Assembly (NCBI RefSeq): GCF_000968375.1 | Contig: NZ_CP009933.1 | Location: 1,488,001 to 1,552,000 of the forward strand | DNA from: Clostridium scatologenes | GTDB taxonomy: Bacteria > Bacillota > Clostridia > Clostridiales > Clostridiaceae | Direction of reading: 5' to 3' | DNA length: 64,000 bases | Part shown: positions 42,336-51,532 of the stretch, piece after piece | Numbering within the stretch: position 1 is the stretch's first letter | Layout: every line of letters starts with the position of its first letter | Notes under the pieces: generated by a model | Database searches by the model: none | What the model saw: only the letters and a program-made list of their open reading frames with translations | Told to the model about the DNA's origin: nothing | Program-made: the position numbers and the translations under genes

Positions 42336-42500
42336 ATGAAAGTTGGAGATATAGTACAAATACAAGATGAAAATGAATGGAAAGGACTATACGGAGTAGT
42401 TGAATATGTGGCTGTTGGAATAGCACATATATTCTGCGTACCAAAACCATGCTATCTATATGTAGCTACAAAAGATAATAATATAAGGGTTATAGAGTAA
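42336..42500 (+). CDS. Small phage protein (54 residues), unknown
   Basis: MKVGDIVQIQDENEWKGLYG and VVEYVAVGIAHIFCV suggest a small SH3-like beta barrel. GAGGTGTG precedes the ATG by 4-6 bases. No family is assigned. Confidence 0.6.
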   Translation: MKVGDIVQIQDENEWKGLYGVVEYVAVGIAHIFCVPKPCYLYVATKDNNIRVIE

Positions 42501-42523
42501 TAATTTTTTTGGAGAGTGATTAT

Positions 42524-42787
42524 ATGAGTAAATTGCATGATATGTATGTAAATGCATGGGTAGGCATAAGATATGAAATCGAAAATACTGATTATTGTAA
42601 AGCCATAAGAGAGGATAATATAGTACCAGCTTTCCAATCCACATTATGTGAAAAGTGTATAAAAAGGAAATGTAAATTTTTAAATATATGTATAGAGTTA
42701 CACGAAATAAATGTAAAAGATAAAAAAGAAGGTGAGAGGTGTGAAAGTAGAAAAAGCAATAAAGCCCCAACAGCCAGATATACATAA
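42524..42787 (+). CDS. Small Cys-rich phage protein (87 residues)
   Basis: The protein begins MSKLHDMYVNAWVGIRYEIE and carries CEKCIKRKCKFLNIC, a possible zinc-binding cluster. I chose ATG 42524, after GGAGAGTG. It overlaps the next gene by 47 bases in another frame. No function is recognised. Confidence 0.55.
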   Translation: MSKLHDMYVNAWVGIRYEIENTDYCKAIREDNIVPAFQSTLCEKCIKRKCKFLNICIELHEINVKDKKEGERCESRKSNKAPTARYT

Positions 42788-42923
42788 GAAATCAAATCAA
42801 CAGAATAATGGTAAGAAACATAGGAGAGAGCAGCAGGAGCATCTCTCCTTTTCTGATGTAATGGAACTTATGAAACATAGTTCTTATAAGAGACATAAAG
42901 GAGCTATTAAGCAAATAAAGTAA
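42741..42923 (+). CDS. Small basic phage protein (60 residues)
   Basis: From GTG 42741 the protein reads KVEKAIKPQQPDIHKKSNQQ, then a hydrophilic linker and HLSFSDVMELMKHSSYKRHK. GTG 42732 is an alternative start; AGAAGGTGAG suits both. It resembles small late-early junction proteins of clostridial phages, with no known role. Confidence 0.5.
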   Translation: MKVEKAIKPQQPDIHKKSNQQNNGKKHRREQQEHLSFSDVMELMKHSSYKRHKGAIKQIK

Positions 42924-42984
42924 GCAGGAATATTAAACCTTTTATAGAATACTAAGGTAATGACTATAAGAGGAGATGTTAACT

Positions 42985-43239
42985 ATGGTTTATGAAGATG
43001 AAATACCAAAAGAATTAAACGAAGGCAGAATTTATACATCAAAAGATTTAATGTATTTTGTAACGTTTCATGATGTTAAGATTATATCTGAAGATACTTC
43101 TCAATTTTATGAATCAGAAACGGAAAAATATAAAGTAATAAAAATAATAGAAGGATATGTACATGGTAGTGAGAAGGGCAATTGTTATGCGATACCAGGG
43201 TACAAACAAAAAATTTATATTGTGCAAAAAGCTTATTAG
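42985..43239 (+). CDS. Phage protein of unknown function (84 residues)
   Basis: The protein begins MVYEDEIPKELNEGRIYTSK and ends GYKQKIYIVQKAY. ATG 42985 is preferred to ATG 42976, which lies against the GAGGAG ribosome site. A terminator follows, separating it from the packaging genes. Confidence 0.55.
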   Translation: MVYEDEIPKELNEGRIYTSKDLMYFVTFHDVKIISEDTSQFYESETEKYKVIKIIEGYVHGSEKGNCYAIPGYKQKIYIVQKAY

Positions 43240-43276
43240 CAATATAATTACAATGTTAAGCACAAACATATCAACT

Positions 43277-43308
43277 GGCGTTTAGGTCTTAGGACTTAGA
43301 CGCCTTTA
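43277..43308 (+). terminator. Terminator upstream of the packaging genes
   Basis: GGCGTTTAGGTC and GACTTAGACGCC form a 12-bp stem (two wobble pairs) with a 4-base loop and TTTACTATT after it. Confidence 0.75.
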
Positions 43309-43351
43309 CTATTCACAAAATAAACAATAGGTGAGGTGGTGACAGTGTAAA

Positions 43352-44125
43352 ATGAGTGACATAAGAGCACCAGACATAAAGGAGCAGGCTAAAGAAGATT
43401 ATCTAAATGGTATGAAATATAAAGATTTAGCTGAAAAGTACAGTGTAAGTTTAAATACAATAAAGTCGTGGATAAAAAGGTATAACTGGTCCAAAGAGAA
43501 AAAAGAAAAGGGTGCACACAAAAACAAAAAGGGTGCACCCTATAATAATAAAAATGCAGAAGGTCATGGAGCACCAAAGGGCAATAAAAATGCTGAAACT
43601 CATGGCTTTTTTTCTAAGTATCTTCCAGAGGAAACGTTTGATATTATCCAGGAGATAAATAAAAAAAATCCTTTAGATATACTTTGGGAAAATATAAGTA
43701 TTCAGTATGCAGCTATAATCAGATCACAAAGAATTATGGATGTTAAGAATCAGGAAGATTTAACTAAAGTGCTTAAAAGACAAAAAGAATCTACTGGAGA
43801 TACCTCAGAAAGTTGGGAAAAAGAATATGAATTACAGTTTGCATGGGATAAGCAGTCTACATTTTTACAGGCTCAATCAAGAGCAATGAAGACATTAGAA
43901 AGCATGATTAAACAATATGATGAACTGTTAAAAAGCAACCTTGCTACAGAAGAACAGAAGCTTAGAATTGAAAAACTCAAAGTTGATATTAGCAATGCTA
44001 ATGGTGGTAACAATGATAGTAATAAAGAAGGAATTAAGGAATTTGTAAAAGCTACAACAATGAATAAAGCTGAAGTAAAAGAAATATTTAAGGATGATGA
44101 AAATGAAAAAGAAGAAACAGAATAA
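43352..44125 (+). CDS. Terminase small subunit
   Basis: The 257-residue protein has an N-terminal DNA-binding helix-turn-helix (KYKDLAEKYSVSLNTIKSWI, then KRYNWSKEK) and the small-terminase linker rich in Asn/Lys/Gly (NKNAEGHGAPKGNKNAETHG), then helical oligomerisation segments. It recognises phage DNA for packaging, as in PBSX and SPP1. It overlaps the large subunit by 23 bases. Confidence 0.85.
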   Translation: MSDIRAPDIKEQAKEDYLNGMKYKDLAEKYSVSLNTIKSWIKRYNWSKEKKEKGAHKNKKGAPYNNKNAEGHGAPKGNKNAETHGFFSKYLPEETFDIIQEINKKNPLDILWENISIQYAAIIRSQRIMDVKNQEDLTKVLKRQKESTGDTSESWEKEYELQFAWDKQSTFLQAQSRAMKTLESMIKQYDELLKSNLATEEQKLRIEKLKVDISNANGGNNDSNKEGIKEFVKATTMNKAEVKEIFKDDENEKEETE

Positions 44126-45383
44126 AAGCTTTAAGTTTCAACCATTTTCTTTAAAGCAGAAAAAGTTATTGTTCTTTTGGGAAAAAGGATCACCATTTGC
44201 AGACAAGGATATAGTAATTGCTGATGGAGCTATTAGGTCAGGTAAAACTATAGCAATGATATGTAGCTTTATAAGATGGACACTAAAACATTTTAATGGT
44301 GAAAATTTTATTCTAGCAGGTAAAACAATAGGTGCGCTTAAAAAGAATGTTATAGGTCCTATGCAGCAAATATTAAATTCCTGGGGACTTAGGTATGATT
44401 ATAACAGGTCAGAGAATTATATAACGATAGGTGATAATACTTATTATATGTATGATGCAAATAATGAGAAATCGCAAGACAGACTTCAAGGACTAACTGC
44501 TGCAGGAGCATTAGCTGATGAAGTAGCTTTGTTTCCTCAAAACTTTGTAGATCAAATGATAGGTCGTTGTTCGGTAGATGGTGCTAAAATCTTTATGAAT
44601 TGTAATCCAGGTAGTCCTTATCATTTTGTTAAAACTGAGCTTATAGATAAGGCTAAAGAAAAGAATATATTATATATGCACTTTACTATGGATGATAATT
44701 TAAGTCTTTCAGAAAAGGTTAAAGAGAGATTTAGGCGTATGTTCAGTGGAGTATTCTTTAAGCGTTATATACTTGGATTATGGGTACAAGCAGAAGGTTT
44801 AATTTATGATATGTTTGATGAGATTAAGCATAAAGTACAAACTATAGTAAGGGATTATAAAGAGTTCTATGTAAGTTGTGACTATGGTACTCAAAATGCA
44901 ACTGTATTTTTATTATGGGGTAAATGCTTAGACAAATGGTATTTAGTAGATGAATATTATTATTCTGGTAGAGATAAAGGAAAGCAAAAGACTGATAATG
45001 AATATTATGATGATTTAGTAGGATTTGTTGGCGATAGAAGAATAAATTCAATTGTAATAGACCCAAGTGCAGCATCTTTTATTGCATTGATAAAGAAAAA
45101 GGGTAAGTTCAAAGTAAAACATGCTAAGAATGATGTATTAGAAGGTATAAGGAATGTTGGAAGTGCATTGAATGATATGCTAATACAGTTTAATGATAAA
45201 TGCGTAAATACATTTAAAGAGTTCTTTTCTTATATTTGGGATGAAAAAGCTATTCAAAGGGGAGAAGATAAACCTTTAAAAGTTATGGATCATGCTATGG
45301 ATGCAATAAGATATTTTGTTAATACAGTTATGTTTAATAGCAATAAATTAAAGACAATGAATAAGAGCTTATTAGGACTATAA
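44103..45383 (+). CDS. Terminase large subunit (PBSX family)
   Basis: The ATPase-nuclease that drives DNA into the head. Walker A is VIADGAIRSGKTIAM near residue 40, a coupling region around LQGLTAAGALADEVAL near 130, and the nuclease domain begins with YVSCDYGTQNATVF near 255, with FVGDRRINSIVIDPSAASF near 310. ATG 44103 suits the AAGG upstream better than ATG 44094. Length is 426 residues, normal for the family. Confidence 0.95.
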   Translation: MKKKKQNKSFKFQPFSLKQKKLLFFWEKGSPFADKDIVIADGAIRSGKTIAMICSFIRWTLKHFNGENFILAGKTIGALKKNVIGPMQQILNSWGLRYDYNRSENYITIGDNTYYMYDANNEKSQDRLQGLTAAGALADEVALFPQNFVDQMIGRCSVDGAKIFMNCNPGSPYHFVKTELIDKAKEKNILYMHFTMDDNLSLSEKVKERFRRMFSGVFFKRYILGLWVQAEGLIYDMFDEIKHKVQTIVRDYKEFYVSCDYGTQNATVFLLWGKCLDKWYLVDEYYYSGRDKGKQKTDNEYYDDLVGFVGDRRINSIVIDPSAASFIALIKKKGKFKVKHAKNDVLEGIRNVGSALNDMLIQFNDKCVNTFKEFFSYIWDEKAIQRGEDKPLKVMDHAMDAIRYFVNTVMFNSNKLKTMNKSLLGL

Positions 45384-45437
45384 CTTCGCTAAATAAAATT
45401 TTAGCGCATATAATAGAATATATAAAACTATTGATAT

Positions 45438-45460
45438 GACTAGTGTTGTACTAGTTTTTA
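45438..45460 (+). terminator. Possible terminator after the terminase genes
   Basis: ACTAGT is repeated as an inverted pair around GTTGT and followed by TTTTTATATTT. A second hairpin, CGCTAAA/TTTAGCG, lies at 45387-45406. The 170-base gap otherwise shows nothing coding. Confidence 0.5.
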
Positions 45461-45554
45461 TATTTAAAAAATTAAATTTATGGTTTTATACATGAAAGTT
45501 TATGCAAAATTGAATGAATAATTATGAATATATACAAAAACGAGGTGATGTAAT

Positions 45555-46907
45555 TTGATAGTAATAAGAGATATTCCAGATATAATTGATAGTGCTGTTA
45601 TAGATACTTTAATCAGTTATCATAAAAAGAATATGTTACCTAAATATCAAAATATGCAAAAGTATTATGAGTTACATCATGATATTGAAAATAGGACTAT
45701 AGAGGACAGCTCAAAGCCAAATAATAAATTAATAAATGATTACCCTGGATATATAGTAAACATGTGTACAGGGTATTTTTTAGGCAAACCAGTAGCATAT
45801 AGCAGTAAATCAAATGATGATAATTATTTAAATACTCTTCAAGGCATATTTGATTATAATGATGAAGCTGATGAAAATGCTGAAATTGAAAAGACATGTA
45901 GCATAAAAGGTGAAGCTTTTGAACTCGCATATCAGGATGAAGAGGCTAACACTAGATTTATTCAGGTACCTAATGAACAAATAATAGTGATTTATGATAT
46001 TACACTAGATCCTAAAATAAAAATTGCAATCAGATACTATGATGTAATTGACATAAATAATACTACTATAACAAAGGTTGAGGTATATACTGCAGATAAA
46101 ATAAGTTATTATACTAAGAACAGTCAAGGATATGTACTTGATGAAGAAAGAGAGCATTTTTTTAAGGAAGTACCAATAATCCATTATATAAATAATAATG
46201 AGCAGATGGGAGACTTTGAAAGAGTTATAAGCCTTATAGATGCATATGATAAGCAACAATCTAATACACAAAATGATTTTGATTATTTTACAGATGCATA
46301 CTTAAAAATAAAAAATATGAGTGATACTGAAAATAGTGATATAACCTCAATGAAGGAAAATAGAGTAATACTAATAGAAGGTGATGGAGATGCTGATTGG
46401 TTAATAAAAAATGTAAATGATGCTGCATTAGAAAATTATAAGAATAGATTAAATAAAGATATTCACAAATTTTCAGATGTTCCTGACTTAAGTGATGAAT
46501 CTTTTGCTGGTGATCTTTCAGGTGTGGCTATAAGATTTAAATTATTTTGTTTGGAACAAATAGCCGCCATGAAGGAAAGAAAGTTTAAGAAAGCTCTTCA
46601 AAGAAGAATTGAACTTATAACAAACATACTTAATATTAAAGGTGGCAATTACACTTATACTGATATAGATATGTCTTTCACAAGAAACATACCAGCCAAT
46701 GTAACAGAACTTGTAAATATGGTAACTCAATTGAAGGGAACACTATCAGAGGGAACGCTTATAGGCCAATTGCCTTTTGTAACTGATGTACAAGCTGAAA
46801 TGGATAAAATAAAAGATGAACAAGAAAGCACATTAGATTATAATATTCCTAAAGCTAATTCTAATGGGAATGAACCTAATAATTCCAGTGGTGATATAAA
46901 TGAATAA
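45555..46907 (+). CDS. Portal protein (SPP1 gp6 family)
   Basis: The 450-residue protein forms the ring through which DNA enters the head. It matches SPP1-type portals: KLINDYPGYIVNMCTGYFLG near residue 58, VPIIHYINNNEQMGDFERVI near 214 and SDESFAGDLSGVAIRFKLF near 320. It starts at TTG after GAGGTGATG and overlaps the minor head gene by 8 bases. Confidence 0.92.
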   Translation: MIVIRDIPDIIDSAVIDTLISYHKKNMLPKYQNMQKYYELHHDIENRTIEDSSKPNNKLINDYPGYIVNMCTGYFLGKPVAYSSKSNDDNYLNTLQGIFDYNDEADENAEIEKTCSIKGEAFELAYQDEEANTRFIQVPNEQIIVIYDITLDPKIKIAIRYYDVIDINNTTITKVEVYTADKISYYTKNSQGYVLDEEREHFFKEVPIIHYINNNEQMGDFERVISLIDAYDKQQSNTQNDFDYFTDAYLKIKNMSDTENSDITSMKENRVILIEGDGDADWLIKNVNDAALENYKNRLNKDIHKFSDVPDLSDESFAGDLSGVAIRFKLFCLEQIAAMKERKFKKALQRRIELITNILNIKGGNYTYTDIDMSFTRNIPANVTELVNMVTQLKGTLSEGTLIGQLPFVTDVQAEMDKIKDEQESTLDYNIPKANSNGNEPNNSSGDINE

Positions 46908-48429
46908 TATTGATTACTGGAAAAAAAGAACTGAGCAAAAGTTAAATGCACAGTATAAAAAGGCAGATAACTTAAGTCAGGAATTAAAAGACCAGTATGA
47001 AATAGCTTTAGAAGAGATAAATAAAAAAATATCTAATTTTTATCTTAAGTTTGCTAGTGATAATGAAATGTCTTATGCAGAAGCTACTCAATATCTAAAT
47101 GGTAAGGAGTTCAATCGTTGGCGAAAGTCCATTGATGCATATATTAAGAAAATAGAAGCTACAGAAAACGAACAATTACTACTAGAACTTAATACACTTG
47201 CCATGAAAAGTAGGATAAGCAGGTTAGATAGTTTGGTAACAGATATTCAAGTTGAACTGAGTAAGCTTTATTCTAAAGAAAATGAACAGACAACAACATT
47301 ACTTAAGTCAGTCGCAGATGATACGTACTATCAAACTATATATGAGGTGCAAGTAGGGAGAGGAATAGGACATGCATTTGGAAAATTAGATAATAAAACT
47401 GTAGAAGATATATTAAATCATCCTTGGAGTGGAGAAAATTATTCAAGCAGAATATGGGATCAGAAAGATAAACTTGTAAAAACAATTAAGCAGGAACTTA
47501 CGCAAAAATTTATCCAAGGCAAAGATGTAAAAACTACTGCTACTGCTGTATCACAAAAAATGAATGTAAGTTATAGAAATGCATGTACACTAGTTCAAAC
47601 AGAAACATCTTATATAGCTGGTCAAGCTACAGCAAGAGGATATGAAGAAACAGGAGTACAGAAATATCAAATATTAGCTACATTAGATACTCATACATCA
47701 ACTATATGTAGAGAAGAAGATGGTAAGGTATATGACTTAAAAGATAAGACTATAGGTGTAAACTACCCACCTTTTCACATTAGATGCAGGACTACAACTA
47801 TACCTTATTTTTATGATGAAAAGGGAGAAAGAGCAGCAAGAGATCCGGATAATGGGAAAACTTATTACGTTCCAAGCGACATGAAGTATGAAGATTGGTA
47901 TAATAAGTATGTTGAAAATAATTCAGAAGCATTAGCAGAAGAAAGTAAAACGAAAAATAAGTCTAGTGATAAGAAACAGTACAAAGAATATAGAAATACT
48001 TTAGGCAAAGAAGGTCCTAAATCTTTTGATAAATTTCAGGATTTAAAGTATAATAATGTTGAAGAATATAATCAATTGAAAAAAGTATATACTGTAAAAA
48101 ACAATATTAGAAATGGTACTCAAAGTTTAGATATTGAAGAAGGTAAACAGGGTAAGCATATTTTAGGACATAATAATTATATTGAAGGTAGAAGCTATCT
48201 AACAATATCTAAAGAAGAAGCTCAAGGACTAGTTAATAAATATGCAGGTACTGGAGAGATAAGATTCAATACTAAAGGTGAATGGGACAAAAAGGAGTTA
48301 ATAGCAATTCCTAAAAATATTGGAGTAAATGTTGATAGTAAAACAGGAATTGAAACTAAAACTAATAAGTTTAAAATACATTATTCAAATAAAGGAGTTC
48401 ATATAGTACCAACAATGAAGGAGGGATAA
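46900..48429 (+). CDS. Minor head protein (SPP1 gp7/Mu F-like) with a C-terminal Ntox50 domain
   Basis: Residues 1-310 form the head morphogenesis protein, with RNACTLVQTETSYIAGQATA near 225 and GVNYPPFHIRCRTTTIPYF near 287, which help portal and capsid assembly. Residues 410-509 match polymorphic toxin domain Ntox50: GKQGKHILGHNNYIEGRSYL, EEAQGLVNKYAGTGEIRFN and KFKIHYSNKGVHIVP, with conserved His residues of an expected RNase. Such fusions are known in Firmicute phages. The small gene after it could be an immunity or processing partner, not proven. Confidence 0.85.
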   Translation: MNNIDYWKKRTEQKLNAQYKKADNLSQELKDQYEIALEEINKKISNFYLKFASDNEMSYAEATQYLNGKEFNRWRKSIDAYIKKIEATENEQLLLELNTLAMKSRISRLDSLVTDIQVELSKLYSKENEQTTTLLKSVADDTYYQTIYEVQVGRGIGHAFGKLDNKTVEDILNHPWSGENYSSRIWDQKDKLVKTIKQELTQKFIQGKDVKTTATAVSQKMNVSYRNACTLVQTETSYIAGQATARGYEETGVQKYQILATLDTHTSTICREEDGKVYDLKDKTIGVNYPPFHIRCRTTTIPYFYDEKGERAARDPDNGKTYYVPSDMKYEDWYNKYVENNSEALAEESKTKNKSSDKKQYKEYRNTLGKEGPKSFDKFQDLKYNNVEEYNQLKKVYTVKNNIRNGTQSLDIEEGKQGKHILGHNNYIEGRSYLTISKEEAQGLVNKYAGTGEIRFNTKGEWDKKELIAIPKNIGVNVDSKTGIETKTNKFKIHYSNKGVHIVPTMKEG

Positions 48430-48430
48430 A

Positions 48431-48625
48431 ATGAATTTAAGGAATTGTGTAGGTAAAAAAATAAAAATTACTACAATTGAAGGTGAAGTTTTTGAAGGTA
48501 AATGCACAGATTTTACTCCAGCATTAGATAATGAACCTGAGGTTGATAGTATAGGGTTAAAAACAACAACATTAAGCTATGAGGTATATGAGAATGAAAT
48601 AAAAAGTATAGAGTTAGCTAATTAA
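48431..48625 (+). CDS. Small LSm-like protein after the Ntox50 gene (64 residues)
   Basis: NCVGKKIKITTIEGEVFEGK and LSYEVYENEIKSIEL form an Sm-like beta pattern. It starts 2 bases after the minor-head stop, with GGAGG upstream inside the preceding gene, so it is coupled to it. An RNA-binding or toxin-neutralising role is possible, but only from position. Confidence 0.6.
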   Translation: MNLRNCVGKKIKITTIEGEVFEGKCTDFTPALDNEPEVDSIGLKTTTLSYEVYENEIKSIELAN

Positions 48626-48665
48626 AAAGCACTTACTAAATTATAAAATAGTAGGTGCTTTTATT
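48624..48665 (+). terminator. Terminator after the minor head genes
   Basis: AAAAGCACTTACTA and TAGTAGGTGCTTTT pair with one wobble over a 10-base loop, ending in TTTTATT. Confidence 0.8.
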
Positions 48666-48737
48666 ATGCTGAATTTTACAAGTAAATAAAATGCTATGAA
48701 AATGGAATACTTTTACTTTGAATTATTTACCGAATAA

Positions 48738-48822
48738 GTTTACTCGTAAAATGGCTTAAACTTGTAATAAAAAATATTATTAAAATAAGGTAAAAAATAC
48801 GACCGTTTATTTTACTCGTAAA
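48738..48822. promoter_or_regulatory. GTTTAC repeat cluster (copy 2) with two TTTACTCGTAAA palindromes
   Basis: TTTACTCGTAAA occurs exactly at 48739-48750 and 48811-48822, 72 bases apart. The first is followed by ATGGCTTAAAC, matching AATAGCTTAAAA of the cluster at 31779. The gap 48663-48835 holds no gene. The palindromes fit binding sites of a dimeric phage regulator controlling a transcript that begins here. Confidence 0.5.
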
Positions 48823-48835
48823 GAAGGTGAAAAAG

Positions 48836-49072
48836 ATGAAAGCAGAAGACATTGATAAAATAAAAGAAAATGTTCAAAGAGCAGAAGAAATTAGAGCAAC
48901 TATTAAAAATATTGATTATACTCTTAATGTTGCTAAAGAATGGGATAATGTAGAAGTATCAATACCTTTTACACACACTAATTTCTTGGTTGATAAAGTA
49001 GATTTTAATATACTTTCAGTATTATTAAATAAGGCAAGGGAAAAATTAAAAAAGGAATTGGAAAGCCTATAA
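48836..49072 (+). CDS. Phage protein of unknown function (78 residues)
   Basis: The helical protein begins MKAEDIDKIKENVQRAEEIR and ends LNKAREKLKKELESL. ATG 48836 follows GAAGGTG; GTG 48827 overlaps that site. It has its own terminator and lies behind the repeat operators, so it may be a regulated single-gene unit inside the late region. Confidence 0.6.
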   Translation: MKAEDIDKIKENVQRAEEIRATIKNIDYTLNVAKEWDNVEVSIPFTHTNFLVDKVDFNILSVLLNKAREKLKKELESL

Positions 49073-49085
49073 GGGCTTTTTTATT
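49062..49085 (+). terminator. Short terminator at the end of the 78-residue gene
   Basis: AAGCC and GGCTT enclose a 5-base loop and are followed by TTTTTATTTT. The hairpin includes the stop codon. Confidence 0.7.
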
Positions 49086-49114
49086 TTATAGAGAAATAGG
49101 AGGTAAAGACATTT

Positions 49115-49804
49115 ATGCTAAAAGGAATAGTACCAGAAAAGACATATGTACCAACAGTACCGATTAAGTTGCAATTATTTGGAGATGGAGGCACAGGAGA
49201 TAAAACTAATATAGATCAAAATCCACCTGCAGGTGATAATATCAATACTCCACCAGAAGGAGACAACATTGAACTTCCTAAAACGAAAGAAGAACTTTTG
49301 AAATTATTAGGAACTGAATCAGAAAAGAATGTACTTAAAGCTGTAGAAGATGCAAAAGCCAAATGGGAAGAAGAATTTAATAAAAAGTTAGAGAATGAAA
49401 AAGCAGAAGCTGAAAAACTAGCCAAAATGACAGCAGCAGAAAAAGAAAAACATCTGTTAGAAAAACAAAAATTAGATATTGCTAACAAAGAAAAAGAAAT
49501 AGCCTTAAGGGAAATGAAACTTACTAAAATTGATATTTTTTCAGAGAAAAAGCTGCCTATTAAATTAGTTGATTTTATTCCAGGTAATACAGCAGATGAA
49601 GTTAAAAGCAATATAGAAAGTTTTGAGAAAGAATGGAGAACTGCTATTGATGAAGCTGTGAATGAAAGATTAAAAGGTAAATCCCCATTTAATATTACTT
49701 CTAATAGTAAAAATGAATTAGGAGTAGCAAAGCAGCTAATAGAAATGAATAAGAATACTAATATTGAAAGTCTACAGAAAGCAAGAGAAAGCTATTTTAA
49801 ATAG
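49115..49804 (+). CDS. Phage scaffolding protein (DUF4355)
   Basis: The 229-residue protein guides capsid assembly. It has a Pro/Asp/Asn-rich N-terminal region, a Lys/Glu coiled coil (KKLENEKAEAEKLAKMTAAE, then KEKHLLEKQKLDIANKEKEI near residue 90-130) and EMKLTKIDIFSEKKLPIKLV with the DFIPGNTADEV block typical of DUF4355. It lies directly before the decoration and capsid genes. AGGAGGTA precedes the ATG. Confidence 0.85.
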   Translation: MLKGIVPEKTYVPTVPIKLQLFGDGGTGDKTNIDQNPPAGDNINTPPEGDNIELPKTKEELLKLLGTESEKNVLKAVEDAKAKWEEEFNKKLENEKAEAEKLAKMTAAEKEKHLLEKQKLDIANKEKEIALREMKLTKIDIFSEKKLPIKLVDFIPGNTADEVKSNIESFEKEWRTAIDEAVNERLKGKSPFNITSNSKNELGVAKQLIEMNKNTNIESLQKARESYFK

Positions 49805-49822
49805 AAGGAGGAAAAATAGATA

Positions 49823-50218
49823 ATGAGTAAATTTGTATCAACAACTTATGGAAACAAAAAAGAAATATTAAAGTTTCCAGATCATTATGTAACTTTAGGA
49901 GTTACTGTAGATGATACTGGAATAACTGCAAACTCTGATGGTAAAAAGATAGTACCAGCTGGAACAATAGTTGGTGGTGGTGTTTTATCAGACAGCACTA
50001 AAAAAGTATCTGCTAAAAATACACAGGGTGGTGCAGCTGGATCAGCAGGTGCAGGAGTAGATGCTGAGGGTGTATTGCTAAATGATGTAGATGTAACATA
50101 TGGTCCTGCTAGTGGAGCTATGATTATACATGGATTTATTGCATTAGATAAATTACCAGCAGCACCAGTAGCAGATTCAGTAACTGCTTTAAAAGGTAGA
50201 GTTTTATTTTTAAAATAG
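49823..50218 (+). CDS. Putative head decoration protein
   Basis: The 131-residue Gly/Ala-rich protein begins MSKFVSTTYGNKKEILKFPD and contains PAGTIVGGGVLSDS and AMIIHGFIALDKLPA, like small capsid-stabilising proteins that precede type E capsids. Its position between scaffold and capsid supports this. GAAGGAGG precedes the ATG. Confidence 0.65.
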   Translation: MSKFVSTTYGNKKEILKFPDHYVTLGVTVDDTGITANSDGKKIVPAGTIVGGGVLSDSTKKVSAKNTQGGAAGSAGAGVDAEGVLLNDVDVTYGPASGAMIIHGFIALDKLPAAPVADSVTALKGRVLFLK

Positions 50219-50232
50219 GAGAGTGATAATTA

Positions 50233-51279
50233 ATGGCAGGTATATTTGATTTAGTAACAGCACAAGAAATAGGAACTTATTACACAAGCAATAGTTCTAA
50301 TACAATTCCGTACTTAGGTGCAACATTATTTCCACCTAAAAAACAATTAGGATTGGATTTAAGCTGGATAAAAGCTGCTAATGGACTTCCAGTAGCATTA
50401 ATGCCAGCTGCTTTTGATACTAAGGCAACATTAAGAGATAGAATAGGTTTTACAAAGATTGAAACTCAAATGCCATTTTTCAGAGAAGCAATGAAGATAG
50501 GTGAAAAAGACAGGCAGGAAATGAACAAAGCCCAAGGTGCGGCAAATGCTGCTTACATGATGCCAATAATCAATAAGATATTTGATGATGCAACTAACCT
50601 TGTAAATGGTGCAGAAGTAGATAATGAGAGAATGAGAATGCAATTACTTTCAACTGGAAAAATCTCTATTGTTGCAAATGGATTAGCATATGATTATGAC
50701 TATGAATTTAAGGAATCACATAAAGAGACATTGCTTACTACTGCTAAATGGAGTGATTTAGTTAATTCTAATCCAGTTGATGACATACGAAGATGGCAGG
50801 ATTCTATCGAAGATGATACAGGCGTAAGACCTACTAATGCAGTATGTACAAGAAAAACATGGAATTACCTCATGAACAATCAAAAGATTAAGCTAGATAT
50901 GAATACTCAAAATGGCCAGAATATAATTTTAACTGATGCAATGCTTAAGACATATTTTCAAACTAAATTGGGACTTTCAATTGCAGTATATAATAAGAAA
51001 TTTGCACTGCAAGATGGAAGTTCTAATTTATTTTATCCAGATAATACATTCACTTTGTTTCCTGATGGTAATTTAGGTAATACTTATTTTGGCACTACTC
51101 CAGAAGAGAGTGATCTTATGGCAGGTGGCACAGATGCACAGGTACAAATCGTAAACACAGGCGTTGCAGTAACTACTATTAAACATAAGCATCCAGTAAA
51201 TGTTGAAACAATAGTTTCTGAAATTGCTATGCCTTCATTTGAAACTATAGATAGTGTGTTTATTGCAATCGTAGCTTAA
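50233..51279 (+). CDS. Major capsid protein (E family)
   Basis: The 348-residue protein forms the head shell. It matches the phage E-type capsid family: FDLVTAQEIGTYYTSNSSNT, GATLFPPKKQLGLDLSWIKA and RDRIGFTKIETQMPFFREAM near the N-terminus, DDTGVRPTNAVCTRKTWNYL near 190, and a C-terminal HPVNVETIVSEIAMPSFETI. AGGAGAGTG precedes the ATG. Confidence 0.93.
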   Translation: MAGIFDLVTAQEIGTYYTSNSSNTIPYLGATLFPPKKQLGLDLSWIKAANGLPVALMPAAFDTKATLRDRIGFTKIETQMPFFREAMKIGEKDRQEMNKAQGAANAAYMMPIINKIFDDATNLVNGAEVDNERMRMQLLSTGKISIVANGLAYDYDYEFKESHKETLLTTAKWSDLVNSNPVDDIRRWQDSIEDDTGVRPTNAVCTRKTWNYLMNNQKIKLDMNTQNGQNIILTDAMLKTYFQTKLGLSIAVYNKKFALQDGSSNLFYPDNTFTLFPDGNLGNTYFGTTPEESDLMAGGTDAQVQIVNTGVAVTTIKHKHPVNVETIVSEIAMPSFETIDSVFIAIVA

Positions 51280-51303
51280 TTTTTATAGAAAGGAATGATT
51301 TAA

Positions 51304-51522
51304 ATGGCAGAAAATGCAGAAGAGGTAAAAGCAGAGGAAACAACTAAGGCTAAAACTAAAGCTAAAGATAAAGGTATGAAAGTTAAACTTATTAAAAATG
51401 TTAAGTATGGAGATACTTCGTTTAAATTAGGTGAAACAATAGAAATAAATCAAGATGATTATGAAGAATTTAAAGATGCTGGTGTAATATTAGTGCAAGA
51501 AGAAGTGGCACAGGGAGAGTAG
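51304..51522 (+). CDS. Small phage head protein (72 residues), unknown
   Basis: A Lys/Ala/Thr-rich N-terminal tail is followed by a compact beta domain (KVKLIKNVKYGDTSFKLGET, IEINQDDYEEF). Similar small proteins follow capsid genes in other phages. AAAGGAATG precedes the ATG. Confidence 0.6.
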   Translation: MAENAEEVKAEETTKAKTKAKDKGMKVKLIKNVKYGDTSFKLGETIEINQDDYEEFKDAGVILVQEEVAQGE

Positions 51523-51532
51523 AGGTACTTTT

